From assembly GCA_039191605.1 (NCBI GenBank), contig JBCCXL010000016.1, positions 62,001-126,000 of the forward strand: 64,000 bases of DNA, in the 5' to 3' direction. This document shows positions 15,601-24,100 of this stretch, piece by piece. A model generated the notes under the pieces. The model had not been told where the DNA came from and did not search any database. It worked only from the letters and a program-made list of their open reading frames with translations. A program made the translations under genes and the position numbers. Each line of letters opens with the position of its first letter. Within the stretch, counting starts at the first letter, position 1. The stretch comes from JBCCXL01 sp039191605. Lineage in GTDB: Bacteria > Acidobacteriota > Thermoanaerobaculia > Multivoradales > JAHZIX01.

Positions 15601-18111
15601 GAGGGCCTCACCGCCGAGGTGCGGGATACCGCCCTCTCTGCCTGGGCCCATCAGGGGCTGCCCTTCGAGCGCCTGGTGGCGGAGGTCAACCCGGAACGCC
15701 ACTTCGGCCGCTCTCCCCTCTTTCAGGTGATGTTCGCCCTCCAGGATGCTCCGGTGCAGCGTCTGGAGCTGCCGGAGCTGCGCCTCGAGCCGCTGCCGGT
15801 GGCCAGCGGCAGCGCCCGCTTCGAGCTCTTCCTGGAGCTCGCGGAGCGTCCCGACGGCGGCGTTGGCGGCGCCCTGCACTTTGCGACGGCCCTCTATCGC
15901 CGCACCCAGGTGCAGCGCATGGCGAGGCAATTCCAGGCCCTGCTGACCTCGGCGCTGGCGGCCCCCGGCGCCCGGCTGGACGACCTCTCCTGGCTCAGCG
16001 CCGCGGAGCGCCACCAGCTGGTGGTGGAGTGGAGCGACGGTGCCGAGGCCTTTCTCCAGGAGTATCCCCGGGAGCAGGGCTTCTGGCCGCTGCTGCTGCG
16101 AAGCGTCGCCGCCTCCCCGGAGGCACCGGCGGCACAGGTGCGCCATCGCTTAGGCGAGGCTCTGGAAACCTGGAGCTATCGCCAGCTGCTGGAGCGGGTA
16201 GAGACCCTGGCGCGGCAGCTCCAGCTAGCGGCCACGACCGCTGACGCACCCGGGATGGAGGGCGCGGTGGTGCCGATCCTGGCGCGACGGGGTCTTCCCT
16301 TCCTCGCCACGGTGCTCGCCGTCTTCCGCTGCGGTGGCGCCTATCTCCCCCTCGATCCGCTGCATCCGGCCAGTCGGCTGGCCCAGGTGCTGGAGACCAG
16401 CGCCGCCACTACCGTGCTGGTGGGCGAGGGGCTGGAGTCGGTGGGGCGCCAGGCTGCCGAGCTGGTGGCCCAGCGGGGCGGTGCTCGGCCAACCTGCATC
16501 GACCTGGCGTCGCTGCCTCAGCGGGGCGTCGAAGAGCAGCTCCCCGAATCGGTTCCGGCAAGGCTTCCTACCGAAGCCCTCTCCGGACCCACCTCTGGAC
16601 CCACGAGCCTGGCCTACGTGATCTTCACCTCCGGCTCCACCGGCCGGCCCAAGGGAGCGATGGTGGAGCACCGCGGAATGATCAACCACCTGTGGGCGAA
16701 GATCCGCGACCTGAAGCTCGGCGCCGGGGATCGGGTGGCGCAGAACGCCTCCCAATGCTTCGACATCTCGGTGTGGCAGATGCTGGCGCCGCTGGTTCTC
16801 GGCGGCTCGGTGGTGATCTATCCGGACGAGATTGCCCACGAGCCGGCAAAGCTGGTGGCGGCGGTGGATCAGGACGCCATCACCGTGCTGGAGACCGTGC
16901 CCTCGGTGATGCGGCTGATGGTGGACGCGGTGGAGGCCCGGGCCGAGAGCGACGCCGAGCTGCGCTTCGAGGCCCTGCGCTGGCTGGTGCCCACCGGGGA
17001 GGCCCTGCCGCCGGAGCTGGCCCGCCGCTGGCAGCAGCGCTACCCGCGAATTCTTCAGGTCAACGCCTACGGGCCGACGGAATGCTCCGACGACGTCAGC
17101 CATCACGTGGTGCGGGGTGCGGTGGATCCCTCGGCGGCCTCGGTGCCCATCGGGAGGCCGGTGATCAACACCCGCCTGGTGATCGTCGATCGGCGCTTCC
17201 ATCCCCGCCCGGTGCAGGTTCCCGGCGAGCTCTGCGTCGGCGGCGACGGCGTCGGCCGAGGCTACCTGCACAACCCCCGGCGCACCGCCATGGCCTTCGT
17301 TCCGGACGCCTTCGGCGCCACCCCGGGAGCGCGGATGTATCGTACCGGCGATTGGGTGCGCACCCTGGACGACGGCACCCTGGACTTCCTCGGTCGCATC
17401 GATCACCAGGTGAAGATCCGCGGCTTCCGAATCGAGTTGGGGGAGATCGAGGCCACCCTCGACCGACAGTCGCAGGTCGCTCAATGCGTGGTGGATGCCC
17501 GGGACGACGGCCGCGGCGGCCGTCGCCTGGTGGCCTACGTGGTGCCGACGGAGACTGCGGCCGTAGCGGCAGGCGATTTGGCAGGCGATTCGGCAGGCGA
17601 GGCGGCGGTGATCGCGAGCCTGTCGGCGGCGGTGGCGGCGGAGCTGCCGGAATACATGGTGCCGGCGGCTTTCGTGCTGCTCTCGGAGATGCCCCTGAAC
17701 CGCAACGGCAAGGTGGACCGCAAGGCCCTGCCGGAGCCGGAGGCCGCCGCCAGCGACGACGATCGCTTCCTGGAGCCCCGCAGCGATGTCGAGGCGGCGG
17801 TGGCCCAGATCTACGCCGAGGTGGTGGAGGTGGAGCGGGTCGGAGCGCTGGATCACTTCTTCCACCTCGGAGGTCACTCGCTGCTGGCGACTCAGGTGGT
17901 GGCGCGACTGCGGGAGATCTTCGACGTGGAGCTGCCGCTGCGCACCCTCTTCGAGGCCCCCACGGTGGCGGAGCTGGCGCTGGCGGTGGAGGAGGAGATG
18001 ATGTCCTCCGTCGAGGACCTCTCGGAGGCGGAGCTGGACGCGCTGCTAGACGGCGACGCCGAGGAGATGTTCGAGGCGGTGCTGGAAGAGGTGCCGGAGG
18101 TGGCGAGTTGA
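9616..18111 (+). CDS. Glycosyltransferase-NRPS fusion: GT4 - C-A1-PCP - C-A2-PCP
   Basis: A 2831-residue fusion starting at GTG (GGAGG ten bases upstream). Residues 1-~400 are a GT-B family 4 glycosyltransferase: glycine-rich start TLGGASKGNRLL and the nucleotide-sugar motif WAEAYGRTAVEAM (~289-301). Module 1: C with HHIAADGWS (His627/628), A1 with YTSGSTGRPK at 1172, PCP Ser1592. Module 2: C with HHIVSDGWS (His1815/1816), A2 with FTSGSTGRPK at 2337, PCP Ser2755. By alignment to PheA positions A1 reads DTESIGTVVK, with the acidic residue seen in Lys/Arg-type pockets, and A2 reads DIWEVTADDK, with three acidic positions beyond Asp235 and no exact match I know. The GT may decorate the glyceryl starter or an acceptor on the line; this is inference. 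The C terminus is acidic, after a LSEAELDALL helix. Confidence 0.87.
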   Translation: MNILLAQNTTWVPTLGGASKGNRLLLEELAARGHRAVAVAPAVGLQVAVEDRSAFREALAQRGLEAEELSPGVDRFRLRGVEVRAVHEASRLPQVVAETIRELAPDRVLMSSEDTGQILLEAALEAAPQRVVYLARTTWNLPFGPEAYLSSEERSALLRRCLGSAAISRFLCGYMQRWGQLEARLLRLPVLTLGSGPFADHSAFEASGQPGDEGFVVHINPCAVKGLELLLACADALPNLSFAAVPTWGTTAEDRRALERRRNITLLEPRDSIDDIFRRCRAVLMPSLWAEAYGRTAVEAMLRGLPVLAADVGGLPEAKLGVDYLLPVRPVEGYSNRFDDRNLPIPRVPSQDPAPWIAALEDLFSTEERYRQVSESGRWAAEELRRRTRVEDFVHWLQELEPSEHWAPSTHATPEAKAPDRRVDQSPPGESPSRDSSSGERELSRDRRALLALRALRKRRQREAAEDGSAGSAGAESQARAAKRIPVLGREEPLPLSFPQRRVWFFERWERASAAFHIPLAASFHGRLVMPWLEGAITALVERHEVLRCRIFDDGEGQGVQQPREASAESCPVVDLQGLPEPLAAEEARRLGAVAARRPFDLASGRLTRLLALRLAPQEHRVLWVIHHIAADGWSLGVLLQEMALLYGASAEGASAEGASADGVLSHGASAEQLDSAARAPLPPLAVQYPDFAAWQRQRLQGEALETQLAFWRQHLEGAPPLLELPFDRPRGAVESFRGAKVPVAISRAVTLAAQGLAESVGSTLFGVVQLAFAQLLARYGAVSDLVLGTLVANRRVPQTQGLVGYFVNSLPLRVTLPSGESGESALRRLRPDLLAALDHQELPFESLVEALAPQRQLAHHPIFQVMIALQNAPVKVLTLPQLEVRPLEADRGAAHVDLFLSLGQRQQPEGDHLEGYLEYASDLFDAATVELLGRRFERLLAALVKHPGVPLAALDLLAAAERPQLLQEGGPGPARSTAPPRMLEELERRWREDPQALALASLGGAENDARWSRRRLLRAAGELALRLRRRGVMADEVVALETWRRPESIAAMLGILAAGAAWTPIDPRDPVAHRRRAVKQAKARCLVSSRRLEGEEALGLVALRAPDAGENLPSATAGSAADLPLDLLADLPTDLPRDLSAGLSEDLSAGFSEELWRPESCAADQAAYLLYTSGSTGRPKGVVVPRRCLDHYTAAARQLYDLKPSDRVLQFCSLSFDTSVEEIFPTLAAGAQLWLRSGEMLDPRRLLESVRAHDLTVLSLPTAFWHQLAALPPADLAPWPRSLRLVIIGGERARADALERWNDSLSQLTAAPPRLMNTYGPTEATVVAVGGDAEALGQGSGEVALGRPLPGTVVHVVDSRGELQPPGIPGELWIAGGGVTRGYRRQPRATAVAFRPDPFGSLGARVYATGDRARWAADGRLEFLGRVDQQVKIRGYRVEPGEVESALTALPAVDAVAVTVQGRAAEGGLWLGAHVVLAPGIEVSAEALRHALVRRLPGHLVPAAVEVLDALPTTATGKVDRKALDRKDLSPLTRITLTGDSSLGESRDGEGEGSRTPSGPMEELVAHCFQQVLGHGPVTANADFFQLGGHSLSAMQLAARLRAATGADLELRQIFEAATVEAVARRLSAALASGRAVLGDEELELRPRSSTSPDEPSSDERPPLSFAQERLWFLDQLEPGSAAYNLHSAVLLRGRLDADRLQQAFQRIVDRHEVLRTVFRARDGRPEQRVEPRLPFSLHRLDWRSDRSQGLGDEGAAEHEALLQLAAREAEIPFDLGDPPLLRATLVRLRDAGDGESAAEALGEERWAVLFVMHHIVSDGWSMALLIRELTVHYRQLGRQLGGGEVDDLPPLAVQYGDYAQWQRRRLSGEVLERELGFWRRQLGDAPEPLELPGRGAPQGELAAEDLGGGDSVWIELPAPLAQQARIFARGESATLFMVLLALFDTLLFRLSGRADLAVGVPVAHRQRPELESLIGFFVNTLVLRLEVDPAAGLEGLTAEVRDTALSAWAHQGLPFERLVAEVNPERHFGRSPLFQVMFALQDAPVQRLELPELRLEPLPVASGSARFELFLELAERPDGGVGGALHFATALYRRTQVQRMARQFQALLTSALAAPGARLDDLSWLSAAERHQLVVEWSDGAEAFLQEYPREQGFWPLLLRSVAASPEAPAAQVRHRLGEALETWSYRQLLERVETLARQLQLAATTADAPGMEGAVVPILARRGLPFLATVLAVFRCGGAYLPLDPLHPASRLAQVLETSAATTVLVGEGLESVGRQAAELVAQRGGARPTCIDLASLPQRGVEEQLPESVPARLPTEALSGPTSGPTSLAYVIFTSGSTGRPKGAMVEHRGMINHLWAKIRDLKLGAGDRVAQNASQCFDISVWQMLAPLVLGGSVVIYPDEIAHEPAKLVAAVDQDAITVLETVPSVMRLMVDAVEARAESDAELRFEALRWLVPTGEALPPELARRWQQRYPRILQVNAYGPTECSDDVSHHVVRGAVDPSAASVPIGRPVINTRLVIVDRRFHPRPVQVPGELCVGGDGVGRGYLHNPRRTAMAFVPDAFGATPGARMYRTGDWVRTLDDGTLDFLGRIDHQVKIRGFRIELGEIEATLDRQSQVAQCVVDARDDGRGGRRLVAYVVPTETAAVAAGDLAGDSAGEAAVIASLSAAVAAELPEYMVPAAFVLLSEMPLNRNGKVDRKALPEPEAAASDDDRFLEPRSDVEAAVAQIYAEVVEVERVGALDHFFHLGGHSLLATQVVARLREIFDVELPLRTLFEAPTVAELALAVEEEMMSSVEDLSEAELDALLDGDAEEMFEAVLEEVPEVAS
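11557..11631 (+). repeat. 15-nt in-frame tandem repeat, five units (GASAE-type)
   Basis: Five consecutive 15-base units encode Gly-Ala-Ser-Ala-Glu or close variants (the fourth unit has diverged to GVLSH) inside the first C domain of the GT-NRPS protein, in the loop after its HHxxxDG motif. The insertion lengthens a loop without breaking the frame. Confidence 0.85.
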
Positions 18112-21100
18112 CGCCCCTACTCTCTTCCCCGCCCGCCACGGCGCTGCCGGAGAGCGCCGCCACCCGGCCTCCCTCGCCGGCGGAGGCTTCGTCTTTGGGG
18201 GCCCTCTTCCAGGCCCGGGCGGAGGCCAGCCCGCATTCGACGGCGCTGGTGCTGCCGACGGGGGAGCGCTGGAGCTATCGCCGGCTGGCGCGGACGGCAG
18301 CGGCGGTAGAGGCGGCCCTGCTGCGGCGATTACCGCGGCCCCGGGGGCAGGCCGTCGGCCTGTGCCTGGAGCTCGGCGGAGAGCTGCTGGCGGCGATGCT
18401 CGGCGTTCTTCAATCGGGGGCTTTCTACGTCCCCCTGGATCCTTCCCATCCGCCCGCCCGATTGGGAGCGGTGGCCGCCGATGCCGGGGTGGCGCTGGTG
18501 CTCACCGAGCGGCGCCTGGCGGGGGCGATGGGCAGAGCGCAAAGCAATGCCGGCGGCTCCAGCGCCCCCGACTTTCTCTTCGTGGAGGACCTGGCGGCGG
18601 CGAGCTCTGAGACCGCTGTTCCCGTGGTCTCAGCTGGCCCCGCGGTATCGACGGAGACCCTATCCGCCGTCGGCCGTCAGGACCTCGCCTACGTCATCCA
18701 CACCTCCGGTTCCTCAGGGCCGCCAAAGGGGGTGGAGGTGGAGCACCATCAGGTGCTGCGCCTGCTCAGCGCTACGGAGAGCTTCTTCGGCTTCGGCGAG
18801 GACGACGTCTGGACTCTCTTTCACTCCTTCGCCTTCGACTTCTCGGTGTGGGAGATCTGGGGAGCGTTGGCCTACGGCGGCCGGCTGGTGCTGGTGCCGC
18901 GATCGACGGCCCGCTCCTCCCGGGCCTTCGCCGCCCTGCTGGCTCGGGAGCGAGTCACGGTGCTGAACCAGACGCCCTCCGCCTTCCGCGGGCTGCTGGG
19001 GGCGCTGGGATCCTCCGAGGGACTGCCGGAGGCGGCGCGGCCGCGGGATCTGCGCTGGGTGATCTTCGGCGGAGAGGCTCTGGACTTCCCGTCCCTGGCC
19101 CCCTGGTTTCAGCGCTACCCGGAAGACGCCCCGCGGCTGGTGAATATGTACGGCATCACCGAGACCACGGTGCACGTGACCCTGCGCCCGGTGGCGGCGC
19201 AAGAAGTCCGCGCGGGCAGCGATAGCGCCCTCGGCGAGGCGATTTCCGATCTCCAGGTGCACCTGCTGGATCCCGCCGCCGGGGCCGTGGGCGCCGCGGT
19301 GGAGTCGGGGAAGGTGGGAGAGATCTACGTCGGCGGAGACGGGGTCACCCGCGGCTATCGCGGCCGCCCAGGGTTAACCGCCGCTCGCTTTCTGCCGGAT
19401 CCCTTCAGCTCCCGCCCCGGCGCTCGTCTGTATCGCTCCGGAGACCTCGCGCTGCGCGGCGCCGGGGACGAGCCCTATTACCGCGGTCGCGGCGATGCCC
19501 AGGTCAAGATCCGCGGCCACCGGGTGGAGCCCGGAGAGGTGGCGGTGGCGCTGGAATCCCACCCTCTCGTGCAGCGGGCGGCGGTGGTGCCTCGCGCCCT
19601 GGAAGGCGGTGGGGAAGAGCAGCTGGTGGCCTTCGTGGTGGGCGCCGACGTGGTGAGCGCCGAGCAGGCGGCAGAGAGCTCTCCCTCTTCCGCCAGCCTC
19701 AAGGCCTACCTCGCCGCCCGGCTGCCGGAGGCCTGGGTGCCTTCGATGGTGGTGCCTCTGGACGCCCTGCCCCTGACCACCAACGGCAAGCTCGACCAGC
19801 GTCGGCTGGTGGATTGGAATCTGCGCTCCGCCCGGCCCCCGCGTCGTGCCCCCGAATCCGCGGCGGAGCGGGCGGCGGCGGCGGCCTGGCGTGAGGTGTT
19901 GGGAGTGCGGGAGCCGGGTCTGGACGACGATTTCTTCGCCCTTGGCGGGCACTCCCTCAACGCCGCCCGCATTCTCGCTCGGCTGCGGCGGGAGGGGGGC
20001 TGGGGAGCTTCCCCGGAGCTGATCTTCGAGGCCCCTCGGCTGGAGGATTTCGCCGCCCGGCTGCGTCCGCCGGCCGCCCCGGCTGCGACCGCCGCTACGA
20101 GTACCGATGCCGCTGCCAGCGATGCCGGGGTCTCGCCTCCGCAAGCGCCGATCAGGGATGCCGAGTCGGGGGATGCCGAGTCGGAGAATGCCGAGTCGGA
20201 GAATGCCGAGTCGGAGAATGGGAGCGCTCCCCTGGCCCACGCTCAGCTTCGAATGTGGCTGCAGCAGCAGCTGGATCCCGACTCCTCGGCCTTTCATCTG
20301 GCCTTCGGCCTGCGCTTCCTGGGGACCTTCCGGCCCGCCGCGATGGCCGCCGCCCTGACCCAAATCATGCATCGCCAGCGGGCCCTGCGCACCGCCTATG
20401 GAGAGCGCGGCGGCGAGGTACGGGGCGTGCTGAGGGAGCCCCCGGCGGAGCGTCTACCGACGGTGGACCTGAGGGCTCTCGAGGAACCGGCGGTGGTGGT
20501 GGAGGAGCTCTTCGCTCACGAGGCCCGGCGCCCCTTCGATCTCGGCGCCGGAAGGCTGCTGCGGGCTCGGCTGCTGAGACTCGAGGACCAGCACCACGTG
20601 CTGCTGCTGACCATCCACCACATCGCCTGCGACGGCTGGTCCCTAGGAATTCTGGCCTCCGAGCTGGCGGCCCTCTACCCCCAGGGGGCGCTTTCGGCGG
20701 CGGAGATCTCTGCGGATGCAGGGCTGGGCCCGCTGCTGAGCCCGCTGGAGGGGCACTACGCCGACTACGCCCGCCGGCAGCATCGGCGCCTGAGGGGCTC
20801 GGAGCTGGAGGCCCTGCTGGCTCCGCGCCTGCGCCGGCTGGAGAGCTGGCCGCCGCAAGCCGCCGCGAGCTTCTTGGCTCCTTCCCCGGGGCTCTCGCCG
20901 GCGCCGGGGCGCCGGGGGGCCGCCATTCTGGTTCAGCGGGCGCTGCCGCGGGCTCGCCGCCGGGCGCTGGAGCGCCTCGCCCGGAGCCAGGGGGCCAGCC
21001 TCTTCATGGTGATGGTGGCGGCGTTGATGGCGGTGATCCACCGCTGGACCGGGGCTTCCCGGATCGCCGTCGGCGCCCTCTCGGCGGGTCGTGGCGAGGG

Positions 21101-24100
21101 CGATTGGGAGCGGCTGGTGGGCTGCTTCATCAACACCCTGGTGATCGACTCGGAGGTGGCTTCGGCGCAGCCTTGGGAAGGGCTGCTGAAGACGGTGCGA
21201 GGCAGCGCGCTGGAGGCCTTCGGCGCCGAGGAGCTGCCTTTCGACCTGTTGGCCCGGCGCCTGAAGTCTCTTTCTGAACCCTTGGATTCGTCTGAATCCT
21301 CGGCGGGAGAGCTCTTCCAGGTGATGGTGGCGCACCAGAATCTGCCGCTGCCGTCTCTGGCGGTGCCGGGGCTGGAATGGAGCCTGCTGGAGGCGCCGCG
21401 CTCCCGCCGCGCCGCGGCCTTCGATCTCTCCCTCTTCCTGCGGCCCGAAGACGGCGAGCTGCGGCTCACCCTCGAGGCCGACGGCGGCCGCTTCCGGCGC
21501 GAGCACGCAGCGGCGCTGCTGGCGGACCTAGATGCCGTGCTGGCGGAGGTAGAGATCGCCCCGCGGCGAGCGGTGGAGCAGATTCCGCTGCCCTTCGGCT
21601 CGCTGGCCGCTCTCTCGTCGACTCTCTCGTCTACTGTGGCGACGCTTTCGGAGGCGGCCCTGGAGGCTGACGGTGGAGAGGCCTCGGGCCTCGCCGGAAA
21701 GTCATCGCCGGAGCGCGGGGCGGATTCCTCTACCTCCTCCGAGGGCGAAGCCCCTTCGTCTCCCCGGGCCAGCGTCGAGGAGCGCATCCACCGCCGCCAG
21801 GAGGCGGTGGGGGAGCGCCGCAGCCGGCTCAGCGCGAAGCAGCGGGCGCTGCTGGCCCGACGGCTGGCGGCGAAGGCGAAGGGGCGAGGGCAGGGCCCGA
21901 AGAAGGTCCCTTCCGAGCCTCCAGGCTCGGCGGGCTCGGATTCCTCGGCAAGTCCTGGTTCCTTGGAAAGCCTCTCGAAGTCGGTCGACAGCTCCCGGTC
22001 TGCGGCAGCTCGAATCGCGGGAATTCCCCGCCGCCGGGGGCTCCCCGCTCCCCTCTCCTTCGGCCAGGAGAGGCTGTGGTTCCTGCAGCGTCTGGAGCCG
22101 GAGAGCAGCGCCTACAACCTGGTGGACGCCTTCTTGGTCTCCGGTCGCCTGGAGCCGAGGCGCTTCGCGGCGGCCCTGGGTGCGGTAGTGGAGCGCCACG
22201 AGATCCTGCGCAGCGCTTACGAGCCCTACCCGGAATCCGGCATCGAGGGTTGGCAGGGGGAGGCGCTGCGGGTGGTGCAGGTGCCAGGCTCCGATTCTTT
22301 CGGCGGGCTTCGTACGGTCGACCTCAGCGGACTGCCGGAAGCCCAAGCTCAACGGCAGGTGCAGCGTCTGTTGAGGGCGGAGGGAGCGCGCCCCTTCCGC
22401 CTCGAGGCCGGGGAGGTGCTGCGGGTTCATCGCCTGGTGCTGGGTCCCGAGCGCGCGGTGCTGCTCTTCGACCTCCACCACGTCGCCGCCGACGCCTGGT
22501 CCTTCTACGTCATGGTGCGAGAGCTCGGCGAGCTCTACTCCGGCACCGAGCCGGCGCCGCTGCCGGTGCAATACGGCGATTACGCCCTGTGGCAGCGCCG
22601 TCGGCTCTCGGGGGAGCGGCTGGAGGGAGAGATCCAGTGGTGGCGCCAGCGTCTGGAGGGAGCGCCCCAGCTGCTGCCGATGACTCTGGACCGGCCGCGG
22701 CCGGCGGTGCGCAGCGCCGCGGGGCGAACCTGCCTGCGCCAGCTTCCGGCCCGCCTCGGCGAGGCCCTGGACGCCTACGCCTCGGCCCGAGAGATGACTC
22801 CCTTCATGGTGAGCCTGGCCCTCTTCCAGGTGCTGGTCTCCCGCCACGGCGGCGGGGTGGACTTCCTCCTCGGCTCGCCGTCGACTCATCGCGAGCGCCG
22901 GGAGCTGGAAGGCCTGGTGGGCTTCTTCGTCAACACCCTGATCCTGCGGGCGGACCTCGGCGGCGAGCCGAGCCTTCATCAGCTGGCGTCGCGAGTGAAG
23001 GCGGCGGCGCTGGATACCTTCGCCCACCAGGATCTGCCCTTCGAGCGCCTGGTGGAGGCCCTCAGCCCCCAGCGCTCCCTCTCCCATCTGCCGCTGGTGC
23101 AGGGGGTCTTCGTCTACGAGAGCACGCCCCGCACCCGATTGGAGTCCCCGGGGCTGACCTTCGAGGCGCTGCCCTTCACCGCGGAGACGGCGAAATTCGA
23201 TCTCACCCTCGCCCTGCGGCGCACCCCCGAGGGGCCGGTGGCGAGCCTGGAGTACAGCACCGATCTCATCGAGGCGGCCACCGCCGAGGCCCTGCTGGCG
23301 CGCTACGAAGCTCTGCTGACGGCGGCCCTGGACTCGCCGCAGCTGCCGGTGCAGCAGCTGCCGATGCTGAGCCCCGGGGAGCGGGAGCAGCTGCTGGCGC
23401 GCGATCCCGGCCGCGATGCCGCTGCGCCGGGGGCGGTGCTGCCGCTGCGCTTCGAGGCTATCGCCCGAGCTCAGCCGGAGGCGGTGGCGCTGCGCATGCC
23501 CGCCGCCGGCCTCGCCGGGGAGGCTGAATCCTGGACCTACGCCGACCTCGCCCTGCGGGCGTCGGCGGTGGCCCGCTGGCTCGCTGAGGTCGGCGTCGGC
23601 CCTGAGTCTCGGGTGGGCCTGTGCCTGCCCCGCGGCCCGGAGCTGGTGGCGGCCCTGGTGGGCATCCTCGGCGCCGGCGGCGCCTACGTGCCCCTGGATC
23701 CCGCCTATCCCCAGCAGCGGCTGCGCTATCTGGTGGAGGATTCCGCTATCCAGGTGGTGGTGAGCACCGCCTCTCTAGTTCGGCAGCTGGACCTGCCGCC
23801 GAGCCTCCAGGTGGTGGAGGTGCCGCCGCTGGTGGTCGGGCAGACGGATTCGACGCTGCTCGCTGAGCTTCTTCCTCCTGAGCCTCTCTTTCCCGCGGCC
23901 CTCTCCCTGACGCCGGATCACCTGGCCTACGTGATCTATACCTCCGGCTCCACCGGCCGGCCGAAGGGAGTGCTGATCCCCCACGGCCAGGTCGGGCGCC
24001 TGCTGGAGGTCAGCCAGCCCCTCTTCTGCTTCGGCCCAGGGGACGTGTGGACTCTCTTCCACTCCTTCGCCTTCGACTTCTCGGTATGGGAGATCTGGGG

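Noticed and set aside
16692..18107. Upstream extension of the A3-A4 synthetase frame into the preceding gene
   Set aside because: The extension is out of frame with A2-PCP2 of the previous gene and encodes only Arg/Gly-rich shadow sequence; TTG 18108 with GGAGG and a TTGA overlap is a far better start.
20157..20216. Short regularly repeated sequence as a CRISPR array
   Set aside because: Units are contiguous 15-mers in coding frame without spacers; it is a protein linker repeat.
20270..21550. First tandem C domain of protein 3 as an epimerase
   Set aside because: It carries the condensation motif HHIACDGWS and no epimerase signatures such as the second-half E motifs; treated as a C domain.
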